DNA of 34,539 bases from an uncultured Actinomycetes bacterium (GTDB taxonomy: Bacteria; Actinomycetota; Actinomycetes; Mycobacteriales; Mycobacteriaceae): contig CAISDL010000074.1 of the NCBI GenBank assembly GCA_903884065.1, forward strand, positions 1 through 34,539, written 5' to 3'. The translations under genes and the position numbers were made by a program. Positions 25,701 through 33,771 of the stretch are shown in pieces (the stretch's first letter is position 1; every line of letters begins with the position of its first letter). Under the pieces are notes generated by a model. It saw nothing but the letters and a program-made list of their open reading frames with translations. It searched no databases and had not been told where the DNA came from.

Positions 25701-26138
25701 ATGACCAGGCGCCGAGCGCTTCTGGTGGGCGGCGGCATCCTCGCTGTCGTCGCTGCCGTGGTGGCGGTTCTGGTGTACCGCTCGTCCCCCCGCAGCCCGT
25801 CGGGCTGCGACACGGTGCACGCGTTGATCGCCTACAACACCCGGTTCACCGAACAGATGAAGTCCTCGGCCGATACGGACAGGGCCAGTGCGGTGACGCC
25901 GGATCAGTACCGGGAGTGGGCGGCGCGGGTGAAGGATTACGCCGGCCAGATCTCCGACCCGGCGTTGTCCGGTAAGGCGGGCACCGCTGCTGATCTTGCG
26001 GGGCGACTGGCCGACCTGGTGCCGCGGTATCGCGCCAAGCCCGACGACGCCCCCGTCACCCGGGAGTACGCCGGCCTCGGCATCGAGTACGGCAATGCGA
26101 TCAGCCGTCTGGAGTACGCCTGCCTGCCAGTGGGCTAG
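25701..26138 (+). CDS. Unrecognised 145-aa membrane-anchored extracytoplasmic protein
   Basis: The N-terminus is MTRRR followed by one hydrophobic segment (about 7-26), giving an N-in, C-out signal anchor or an uncleaved signal. The exported part (27-145) is predicted to be mostly helical and has exactly two cysteines, C36 just after the membrane and C141 five residues from the end, placed to form a disulfide joining the two ends. There is no lipobox. I do not recognise a family. ATG 25701 has CGGAG 6 nt upstream. It starts 19 nt after the embB stop with no terminator between, so it is probably made from the embAB transcript. A role at the cell envelope is inference from this position only. 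Confidence 0.75.
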   Translation: MTRRRALLVGGGILAVVAAVVAVLVYRSSPRSPSGCDTVHALIAYNTRFTEQMKSSADTDRASAVTPDQYREWAARVKDYAGQISDPALSGKAGTAADLAGRLADLVPRYRAKPDDAPVTREYAGLGIEYGNAISRLEYACLPVG

Positions 26139-26208
26139 CGGCTGTCCACAGTCTCTGATTGATCCACAGGTTGCGAATCGGAGCCTCCGTACCGTCGGTG
26201 GATCGTCA

Positions 26209-26214
26209 TAGAAT
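26209..26214 (+). promoter_or_regulatory. Candidate -10 of the DUF222/HNH gene (leaderless)
   Basis: TAGAAT (TANNNT) ends exactly 6 nt before the ATG at 26221, so the predicted +1 is the A of the start codon. The 26139-26220 gap holds nothing else I can identify. Confidence 0.5.
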
Positions 26215-26220
26215 TCGAAC

Positions 26221-27555
26221 ATGTTTTCGAGTCGGGTCTTGGCGGCGTTATCGGCGGTGGACGACGCCGTCGAAGCCCTCCGAGCGCTGGACTGGGACCA
26301 GCTTGCAGTGCGAGAACGCCTGGGGGCGCTGGACCGCCTGGAGACGGTCCGGCGTAAAGCCGCGGCGTGCTCGTTGGATCTGGTGGGCTCGGTCGAACGC
26401 TGCGGCGCACAAGAACTCGGCGGGGTGTCGGCCAGGGTGATCGCCGACGTCATCCGGATCAGTCCCCAGGAGGCCCGACGCCGCATCCGTGACGCAGCAC
26501 AACTGCAGACACGCACCACGCTCACCGGCCAGACCCTGCCCCCGTCATTGCCGGCGACGGCGAAGGCGTGGAACGCCGGGCTGCTCGATGCCGAACACCT
26601 GCGGACCATCCAGGCATTCATCAAGGACCTGCCCGAGGACATCCACCCGGCAGCCGTGGAAGGAGCCGAAGCGTTCCTGGCCGACAGAGCCGCCGAGTTG
26701 CGGCCCGACCAGCTGGGCAAGGTCGCCGATCGGCTGGCCATCACCCTGAATCCGGACGGGAAATTCTCCGATGACTACCGCGCGCTGCAGCGGGGCTTTC
26801 AATGGTGCGGGCGGCAACGCACCGACGGCATGAGCGTCGGGAAACTGATCGCCTCACCGGAGTTGCGGGCCACCATCGATGCCCTGTTCGCGAAATACGC
26901 GGCACCCGGGATGTGCAACCCCGACGACCAGACGCCCACGATCACCGGCGAACCGACCCAGGTCGGGATCGACGCCGACCGCCGTGTGAACGCCCAGCGC
27001 CAACACGATGCCCTCTCAGCGTTGCTGCGCAGCCTGCTCGGCGACCCGAAACTCGGCTCCCACAAGGGTCTGCCCGTGACGATCATCGCCACGACGACAG
27101 TCGAACAGCTCTCCTCAGCGGCCGGTCATGCGGTTACCGCAGGGGGCACGCTGCTGCCGATGAAAGACCTCATCCGGATGGCTAGCCATGCCTACCACTA
27201 TCTATGCGTGTTCGATCGACATACCGAACGGGCCATTTATCTCGGCAGGAGTCGGCGAATCGCCTCAGCCGACCAGCGAATCGTCCTGCACGCCAAGGAC
27301 CGTGGCTGCACGGCACCGGGCTGCGATATGCCGGGCTACCTCTGCGAGACCCATCATGTCGACGAGTGGGCCGACGGGGGCCGCACCGACATCGACCGGC
27401 TCACGTTTGCCTGTGGCCAACACCACCGACTGATCAAGCCCGGCGGATGGACCACCCGGAAACGCGGCGACGGCACCACCGAGTGGCGTCCCCCGCCCCA
27501 GATCCCACTGCCCGCCCGCACCAACGACTTTCATCACCCCGAACGCCTCCTCTAG
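26221..27555 (+). CDS. DUF222 domain/HNH endonuclease protein (13E12-like)
   Basis: 444 aa. The first two thirds form the helical DUF222 domain common in actinobacteria and in the REP13E12 family of M. tuberculosis. The C-terminus is an HNH nuclease domain: CTAPGCDMPGYLCETHHVDEWADGG, then FACGQHHRLI. The paired cysteines of CTAPGC and the two histidines of HHVDEW fit a zinc-stabilised beta-beta-alpha metal site, and the last histidine pair completes it. Such genes are multi-copy in many mycobacteria and some lie in mobile or phage-integration loci. No terminal repeats or integrase are visible here, so mobility is not shown. The transcript is predicted leaderless. Confidence 0.87.
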   Translation: MFSSRVLAALSAVDDAVEALRALDWDQLAVRERLGALDRLETVRRKAAACSLDLVGSVERCGAQELGGVSARVIADVIRISPQEARRRIRDAAQLQTRTTLTGQTLPPSLPATAKAWNAGLLDAEHLRTIQAFIKDLPEDIHPAAVEGAEAFLADRAAELRPDQLGKVADRLAITLNPDGKFSDDYRALQRGFQWCGRQRTDGMSVGKLIASPELRATIDALFAKYAAPGMCNPDDQTPTITGEPTQVGIDADRRVNAQRQHDALSALLRSLLGDPKLGSHKGLPVTIIATTTVEQLSSAAGHAVTAGGTLLPMKDLIRMASHAYHYLCVFDRHTERAIYLGRSRRIASADQRIVLHAKDRGCTAPGCDMPGYLCETHHVDEWADGGRTDIDRLTFACGQHHRLIKPGGWTTRKRGDGTTEWRPPPQIPLPARTNDFHHPERLL

Positions 27556-27576
27556 GAGAGCACTTGATCCCAGAGT

Positions 27577-27582
27577 TATGCT
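27577..27582 (+). promoter_or_regulatory. Candidate -10 of the R2lox gene
   Basis: TATGCT (TANNNT) lies 51 nt before the start codon, predicting a 5' leader of about 45 nt that contains AAAGGAG 8 nt before the ATG at 27634. It is one of the few genes here with a clear leadered start. Confidence 0.4.
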
Positions 27583-27633
27583 GGCAAAAGCGGGTCGGGC
27601 GAGCGAAATTCAGCCAGGCAAAGGAGCCTTCCA

Positions 27634-28590
27634 ATGACACGGGTCATCGAACACGGCAAGCGGACCGGCTACGCCTCGCTCGCCGCCGGCGGGCTCAACC
27701 GGGAATCCTTCCCCATGCGGCTGTTCCTCAAGGGCAATGCCAAGCAGTGGAACCCGGCCGATATCGACCTGAGTCAGGACGCGCGGGACTTCGCGGCGAT
27801 GACCGACCGTGAACGCCAGTACACGACCCTGTTAGCCGCGCAGTTCATGGCCGGCGAGGAGTCGGTGACCCAGGACCTGCAACCGTTCGTCGCGGCCATG
27901 GCGGCCGAAGGCCGCTTCGCCGACGAGATGTACCTGACCCAGTTCGTCTACGAGGAGGCCAAGCACGCCCTGGCGTTCCGGCTGTGGTTCGACGCCGTCG
28001 GTGTGTTGTCCGATCTTCACGAGTTCGTCGAGGCCAACGAGCCGCTCTCGCAGATCTTCACCCGCGAGTTGCCGGACAGCCTGTACGCGTTGGCGCAGGA
28101 CACGGGCCCGGTCAATCAGATCAGGGCCTCGGTCACCTACAACCACGTAGTGGAGGGGTGCCTGGCGCTGACCGGCTACTACGGCTGGAACAAGGTGTGC
28201 AACAGCCGCGGCATCCTGCCCGGCATGCAGAAGATCATCAAGCACATCGGCGACGACGAGCGCCGGCATATGGCCTGGGGCACCTTCACCTGCCGCCGCC
28301 ACGTCGCCGCCGACGAGAGCAACTGGCAGGTGGTCCAGGACCGGATGGGCGAGCTGATGGGACTCGCGGTGGCCAGCGTGGAGACTGACCCGTTCAACTT
28401 CCGTGAGGACTCCCCGTTCGGCATCGACCCCGACGAGCTGGGTGCCTACGCCGCGGACAAGCTGACCCGCCGGCTCGGTGCCATCGAGTCCGCCCGGGGC
28501 GCCGACATCAGGCTCATCGACCGTGACGCCTCCCCCGAGGCTCTCGAGGAGCAGTTCCACACCGAGGACCAGCTGACGCTGACCGGATAG
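27634..28590 (+). CDS. R2-like ligand-binding oxidase (R2lox, Rv0233-like)
   Basis: 318-aa ferritin-like protein, formerly annotated as ribonucleotide reductase small chain. All six metal ligands of the Mn/Fe site can be placed by alignment with recalled Rv0233 (offset +7): E75, E108, H111, E174, E209 and H212. The tyrosine-valine pair that forms the ether cross-link is also present (V78 and Y169). R2lox binds a long-chain fatty-acid-like ligand and activates oxygen, but its physiological substrate is unknown. The start has a strong AAAGGAG ribosome site. It converges on the PTS gene with 5 nt between stop codons. No ribonucleotide reductase large subunit is nearby, consistent with R2lox rather than NrdB/NrdF. 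Confidence 0.9.
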   Translation: MTRVIEHGKRTGYASLAAGGLNRESFPMRLFLKGNAKQWNPADIDLSQDARDFAAMTDRERQYTTLLAAQFMAGEESVTQDLQPFVAAMAAEGRFADEMYLTQFVYEEAKHALAFRLWFDAVGVLSDLHEFVEANEPLSQIFTRELPDSLYALAQDTGPVNQIRASVTYNHVVEGCLALTGYYGWNKVCNSRGILPGMQKIIKHIGDDERRHMAWGTFTCRRHVAADESNWQVVQDRMGELMGLAVASVETDPFNFREDSPFGIDPDELGAYAADKLTRRLGAIESARGADIRLIDRDASPEALEEQFHTEDQLTLTG

Positions 28591-28595
28591 CGCGG

Positions 28596-30629
28596 CTACA
28601 GACCAGCCTCCGCGGGCTGCGGCGCCGGCGCCAGGGTCAGAAGCGTCTCGCCCGCGCTGACGACGCCCTCGGCCGCGACCTCGACGCCACCGAACTTCTT
28701 GGCGTTGAGGATGACGATCGGCGTGATCAGCGGATAGCCGGCAGCCTCGATCACCGCGCGGTCGAAGGTCACCAGTGGGGTTCCGGCGGTCACCCGATCT
28801 CCCTTGGCGACGTGGACGTCGAATCCTTCGCCCTTGAGCTTCACGGTATCGAGGCCGATGTGGATCAGCACCTCCACCCCGTTGTCGAGCGCCAGGCCGA
28901 AGGCATGCCCGGTCGCCTGTGCGGCGACCACGACGCCCGATCCCGGCGCGTAGGCGGTATTGCCCGACGGCTCGATGGCGACGCCGGGGCCCATGATGCC
29001 CTTGCCGAACACCGGATCGGGCACGTCGCTGAGCGCCACCACCGTGCCGGCCAGTGGCGACACGATGTCGGCCTCCAGTCCGGCGTCCCCGACCGCCTTG
29101 GTGGCCGCGGCGGCCACGAGGGTGTCGGCGCTGGCCTTGCCCATCGGGCTCTCGAGATCCGCCACCGAGACACCCGCCGCGGCCGCCGCGGCGGCCTGCT
29201 CCGGGGTGCGGTAGCCGGACAGGATCACCAGAACCATCGAGGTGAAGAACGCGGCCAGCACCGCCACCGCGTACAGGCCCATGTTGCTGAACGCGGGGAT
29301 GGTCAACAGCGAGGTGAACACGAACGCCTTCGTCGTCACACCGCCGCCGAGGCCGATGATGAGGCCACCGACGAGGCAGCCCACCAGCATTCGCGGGTAG
29401 ATCCGCTTGAACCGCAGGTGAATGCCGTAGAGCGACGGTTCCGAGATGCCGCCGAGCAGACCGGCCGCCAGCGCGCCGGTAGCAGTCTGCTTCATGGCCT
29501 TGTCGCGCTCACGCCAGGCCAGGAACAGCACACCGGCTGTCGCCCCGAAGCAGGAGAAGTTCCAGGCGCCCATCGGGCCCTGGATGTAGTCGTAGCCCAG
29601 GGTCTGGATGTTGAGCAGCATGATCGCGTTGATCGGCCAGTGCAGGCCCAACGGCACCATGAACGGGTAGGCCAGCGGAACCAGGATGGCGAAGATCAAC
29701 GGCGAGAAGTCGTTGATGGACTTGAGGATATTGGCCAATCCGGCACCGGTGTAGACGCCGATCGGTCCGATCACGAAGGCCGTGAGCGGGATCATGATCA
29801 ACATCGACAGGAACGGCACGAAGATCAGCTGCACGTTCTCGGGGATGACCCGCTTGAGGAATTTGTAGAGCACGCCCAGTACGGCGGCCATCAGAAGCGG
29901 CGGGAATACCTGGCTGCTGTAGTTGAAGATGGTCAGCGGCACGCCGAAGATCTTGACCACGTCGACGGTCGATCCGAAGACGTTCTGCGGTGAGGCGACC
30001 TCTTTGAGGGCGGCGAAGCCCGGCAGCATGACGACCGCCATGATCGCGAAGCCGACCCACGGATCGGCGCCCAATTTCTTCGACGCGTTGTAGGCGACCA
30101 TCAGCGGCAGGAAGACGAAGACGCTCTGCCACATCAGGTTGACGAACTGCCAGGACGGAGCCAGTTCGACACGCGGATCGGCCCAGTTCGGGATGACCTT
30201 GAGGGTGCTCATCAGGGCCATGAACGTGATGAACAGCGAAGCACCCAGCAGCGCACCGAGGATCGGGCGGAACGAGTCGGACAGGAACTCGAAGAAGGAG
30301 TCCAGCCAGGAGAACTTGCCGCGCGGTCCCTTGGCGCGGGCCGCGGCTTTGATCGCGTCGGCATCGGCCGCAGCGGCGCCGCCGCCCATCCCCGGCAGGG
30401 CCTTGATCTGGTTGTACACCGTCTGCACACCGCCGCCGATGACCACCTGATACCGGTCGCCGGCCTGCGGAACCGCACCCATCACCCCGGACACCGACTC
30501 GAGGTCGGACTGGGTGACCAGGGAAGCGTCGCGAAGCTGGAACCGCAAGCGGGTCGCGCAGTGCGAGAGGCTCTCGACGTTGGCCGGACCGCCGAGTTTC
30601 TCGACGATGTCGGCAGCAGTATTCGACAT
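28596..30629 (-). CDS. PTS sugar permease IIBCA, glucose/beta-glucoside superfamily
   Basis: 677-aa single-chain phosphotransferase permease. Domain order: EIIB (about 1-80) with the phosphocysteine C24 in SHCATRLRF; EIIC (about 105-480) with multiple membrane segments and the substrate-loop motif GISEPSLYGIHLR; EIIA (about 540-677) with TGHAFGLALDNG and the phosphohistidine in LIHIGLDTVKLKGEGF. The motifs resemble the beta-glucoside/sucrose group; the true sugar is not certain. EI and HPr must be encoded elsewhere. The ATG at 30629 is preceded by CGGAGGG about 10 nt upstream. A palindrome like the DasR/NagR operator overlaps the presumed promoter, pointing to GntR-type repression. No antiterminator gene of the LicT/BglG type is adjacent. 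PTS permeases are uncommon in slow-growing mycobacteria, which supports a fast grower. Confidence 0.92.
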   Translation of the reverse strand: MSNTAADIVEKLGGPANVESLSHCATRLRFQLRDASLVTQSDLESVSGVMGAVPQAGDRYQVVIGGGVQTVYNQIKALPGMGGGAAAADADAIKAAARAKGPRGKFSWLDSFFEFLSDSFRPILGALLGASLFITFMALMSTLKVIPNWADPRVELAPSWQFVNLMWQSVFVFLPLMVAYNASKKLGADPWVGFAIMAVVMLPGFAALKEVASPQNVFGSTVDVVKIFGVPLTIFNYSSQVFPPLLMAAVLGVLYKFLKRVIPENVQLIFVPFLSMLIMIPLTAFVIGPIGVYTGAGLANILKSINDFSPLIFAILVPLAYPFMVPLGLHWPINAIMLLNIQTLGYDYIQGPMGAWNFSCFGATAGVLFLAWRERDKAMKQTATGALAAGLLGGISEPSLYGIHLRFKRIYPRMLVGCLVGGLIIGLGGGVTTKAFVFTSLLTIPAFSNMGLYAVAVLAAFFTSMVLVILSGYRTPEQAAAAAAAGVSVADLESPMGKASADTLVAAAATKAVGDAGLEADIVSPLAGTVVALSDVPDPVFGKGIMGPGVAIEPSGNTAYAPGSGVVVAAQATGHAFGLALDNGVEVLIHIGLDTVKLKGEGFDVHVAKGDRVTAGTPLVTFDRAVIEAAGYPLITPIVILNAKKFGGVEVAAEGVVSAGETLLTLAPAPQPAEAGL

Positions 30630-30686
30630 AGGTGTCCCAACCCTCCGCGACGCGCCTCGCGCCGGTCCCGGCGGAGGTGAATTGGA

Positions 30687-30698
30687 TGGTATCGACCA
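30687..30698 (-). promoter_or_regulatory. DasR/GntR-type operator-like palindrome upstream of the PTS gene
   Basis: TGGTATCGACCA on the plus strand (TGGTCGATACCA on the coding strand) has TGGT/ACCA arms with a 4-nt centre and matches the DasR consensus TGGTCTAGACCA at 10 of 12 positions. An outer TTGG/CCAA pair (30682-30685/30696-30699) surrounds it. A TACCAT hexamer on the coding strand (30686-30691) overlaps it, which suits repression. The start codon is 58 nt downstream. Confidence 0.5.
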
Positions 30699-30728
30699 AG
30701 AGGCGCCGCCGGGATCCGAATGAACGGT

Positions 30729-30754
30729 GGGGATCCAATGATCGAGGGATCCCC
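30729..30754 (-). terminator. 8-bp inverted repeat between the kinase and PTS genes
   Basis: GGGGATCC (30729-30736) and GGATCCCC (30747-30754) are perfect 8-bp arms with a 10-nt loop. An alternative hairpin, CGAGGG-ATC-CCCTCG (30743-30757), overlaps it. It lies about 64 nt after the kinase stop on the minus strand and upstream of the PTS promoter. There is no T-run. It may be a terminator or a regulator site. Confidence 0.4.
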
Positions 30755-30774
30755 TCGGGCATCGCGCCCCTGGG

Positions 30775-30817
30775 AGTGCCCGGCTACTGGTAGTGCCCGG
30801 CTACTGGGAGTGCCCGG

Positions 30818-30821
<4 letters not shown>
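30775..30821. repeat. 17-bp tandem repeat at the kinase 3' end
   Basis: Two 17-bp units, AGTGCCCGGCTACTGGT (30775-30791) and AGTGCCCGGCTACTGGG (30792-30808), are followed by a 13-bp partial unit (30809-30821). The kinase stop codon (CTA at 30818-30820 on the plus strand) lies in the partial unit. Because 17 is not a multiple of 3, copy-number change upstream of the stop would shift the frame; as drawn, the complete units are downstream of the stop. Confidence 0.85.
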
Positions 30822-32029
<1,208 letters not shown>

Positions 32030-32038
32030 CAAGAACCC

Positions 32039-32797
32039 CTAGGCCGGGACGGCGGCCTTCAGCGACTCCAGTGCAGCCGCCGACAACCGAGCCAGTTCCT
32101 GCGCCTCATCGAGAGTCAGTGCCGCAGAAAAGATTTCGGCCATCCGGTTGTTGGTGGCCTCCTCGACCTCGGCGTAACGCTGCTTCTTGTCCGCGCCGTC
32201 AGCGAAGGGTTCGGGCCAGCCGAACATCCGGGTGTACTCCTCGCCGCCGTGCATCATGTGGGCCTCGACGGGGGCGATGTCCGACAGGCTCAGCGCGCTG
32301 AAGTGCACGTCGCCCCGCAACTCACGCAGGACGAACATCACCTGCAGCGCACGGGCCGGGGCGTCCTCGGCCAACGGCATGGTGCGCCAGCCCGCGAACA
32401 TGGGCAGCCCGCCGGCCGGGGTGGCGGCAATGATCTTCTCCCCCAGTTCGGCGATACGGGCGGTTCCCTCGGCGCCGGCCAGGTATTTGCGGCCGAAATC
32501 CGCGACCTGGTCGTTGTACACCTGGGCGGCTCCGGCCGCGCCGCGCACCGCCACGCCCTGGTCCCAGAGTCCGGCGATGGTGGTCGGCTCGAAGATCGAG
32601 AACACCGACGCGACGGTGACGCCGGTGGCGTCGCCGAGCACCCCACCCCGCCCCGCGACGTAACCGGCCAGCGGGTGGGAATACCCGGCCGCGATGCTTC
32701 CGGCGAAGGTCTCCGGGTGCAGCATGAAGACGCCGATGGCCTCCCCCATCGAAGCCCCTGCGGTCTGGGCGGCCTCATTCATCGGTGCGTCACTCAC
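32039..32797 (-). CDS. SCO6745-family protein of unknown function
   Basis: 252-aa soluble, largely helical protein without signal peptide or membrane segment. The overall sequence, with the recurring histidines in MLHPETF, YSHPLAGY and EAHMMHGGEEY, resembles the actinobacterial SCO6745 family, which has no established biochemical role. The family call is from memory of its sequence character and is moderate. GTG 32797 is supported by AGGAG 7 nt upstream. The kinase starts 9 nt after its stop, indicating one operon and making it a candidate substrate or partner of the kinase (inference). A small palindrome (32828-32840) and a TAGGAT hexamer lie upstream. Confidence 0.7.
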   Translation of the reverse strand: MSDAPMNEAAQTAGASMGEAIGVFMLHPETFAGSIAAGYSHPLAGYVAGRGGVLGDATGVTVASVFSIFEPTTIAGLWDQGVAVRGAAGAAQVYNDQVADFGRKYLAGAEGTARIAELGEKIIAATPAGGLPMFAGWRTMPLAEDAPARALQVMFVLRELRGDVHFSALSLSDIAPVEAHMMHGGEEYTRMFGWPEPFADGADKKQRYAEVEEATNNRMAEIFSAALTLDEAQELARLSAAALESLKAAVPA

Positions 32798-32827
32798 ATT
32801 GATGCTCCTGCTTCAGGTCCGCCGAAT

Positions 32828-32840
32828 CGGTTGTCAACCG
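32828..32840. promoter_or_regulatory. Small palindrome upstream of the SCO6745-family gene
   Basis: CGGTTGTCAACCG has perfect 6-bp arms around one base. On the minus strand a TAGGAT hexamer (32850-32855) would start transcription near 32843, placing the palindrome just downstream of the start, a repressor-like position. The remainder of the 32798-32905 gap shows nothing else. Confidence 0.35.
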
Positions 32841-32905
32841 GCTCGGATGATCCTACGGACCCGACCACCGGCCACGGCACGGCCCGATCAAACGGCGCTG
32901 AGGCG

Positions 32906-33691
32906 TCAGCCGCCCAACAGCCGCTCAGACACCGCGATCGCCAGACGTCTGGGCAGTATCCGGGTGACCACCCGGGAGACGAAGGCATTGCCGACGCCGT
33001 CGACGAAGCTCGGCTTCCGGTCGGGCAGCACGCGCAGGGTGTGCTCGACGACCTGCGCAGGAGTACGGGTGAACAACTGCGCCGCCGAACCCGACGCGGC
33101 GCTGGCCGCAGCCTCCCCCGCCAGTTCGAAAAACGGGGTGTCGGTCAGCCCGGGGCACACCGCCAGGACCCGGATCCCGTGCTGGCGTTCCTCGGCCCAC
33201 AGTGCTTCGGTGAACGACAACACGAAGGCCTTCGAAGCGCCGTAGACGGCCATCTTCGGCAGCGGCTGGAACGCCGCGGTGGAGGCGATGTTGATGATGG
33301 TGCCCCGGCCGTTGGCTCGCATCTGCGGCAGGTAGCGGGCGGTCGTGCCGACCAACGTCCGGCAATTGAGCGCGACTTCGTCCTCGAGGCGTTCGGGGTC
33401 GGCGGCCGCGACATCGGAGTGCGTTCCGACGCCGGCGTTGTTGACCAGCACGTCGATCGACAAGCCGAAGGCGTTGGTCCGTTCCCAGAGTTCCGCGGCG
33501 GCGGCGGGCAGGGACAGGTCCATGGCGATCACGGTGACGTTGACGCGGTGCGCCGCCCGCAATTGCGTGGCGAGATCGTCGAGACGGTCGGCACTGCGAG
33601 CCACCACGACCAGGTCGTGGCCCAGCGCCGCGAACCGCCGGGCGAACTCGGCGCCGATCCCGGTCGAAGCCCCGGTGATCAGAGTCACCAC
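32906..33691 (-). CDS. Short-chain dehydrogenase/reductase
   Basis: 261-aa classical SDR. Cofactor loop TGASTGIG (6-13), NNAG (strand 4 motif), catalytic serine in NIASTAAF and the Y-x3-K pair in VYGASKAF are all present. The VVVARSADRL segment after strand 2, with arginine, favours NADP(H). The C-terminus (RILPRRLAIAVSERLLGG) resembles membrane-associated lipid-modifying SDRs of mycobacteria; the substrate is unknown. GTG 33691 has GGAGGT 6 nt upstream, the strongest ribosome site in the window. It is divergent from the acyltransferase gene, so a shared role in lipid metabolism is possible but not shown. Confidence 0.88.
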   Translation of the reverse strand: MVTLITGASTGIGAEFARRFAALGHDLVVVARSADRLDDLATQLRAAHRVNVTVIAMDLSLPAAAAELWERTNAFGLSIDVLVNNAGVGTHSDVAAADPERLEDEVALNCRTLVGTTARYLPQMRANGRGTIINIASTAAFQPLPKMAVYGASKAFVLSFTEALWAEERQHGIRVLAVCPGLTDTPFFELAGEAAASAASGSAAQLFTRTPAQVVEHTLRVLPDRKPSFVDGVGNAFVSRVVTRILPRRLAIAVSERLLGG

Positions 33692-33758
33692 TGGTCTACC
33701 TCCACGCTGGTCATCCGGTCGCCATCGTAACGTCGATTCGACACGCGCCGGACCGGGC

Positions 33759-33764
33759 TATAGT
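33759..33764 (+). promoter_or_regulatory. Candidate -10 of the acyltransferase gene (leaderless)
   Basis: TATAGT (TANNNT) ends 7 nt before an in-frame GTG at 33772, suiting a leaderless transcript. The 80-nt gap to the divergent dehydrogenase has no other clear hexamer. Confidence 0.5.
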
Positions 33765-33771
33765 CGACTGT

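Noticed and set aside
26221..27555. Active mobile element around the DUF222/HNH gene
   Set aside because: No inverted terminal repeats, target duplications, integrase or attachment site can be seen; only the protein family hints at mobility.
27634..28590. Ribonucleotide reductase beta subunit
   Set aside because: Length, the V78/Y169 cross-link pair and close match to Rv0233 indicate R2lox; no NrdA/NrdE gene is near.
28596..30629. LicT/BglG-type antitermination of the PTS gene
   Set aside because: No antiterminator gene is adjacent and no RAT-type leader was found in 30630-30717; the palindrome fits a GntR operator better.
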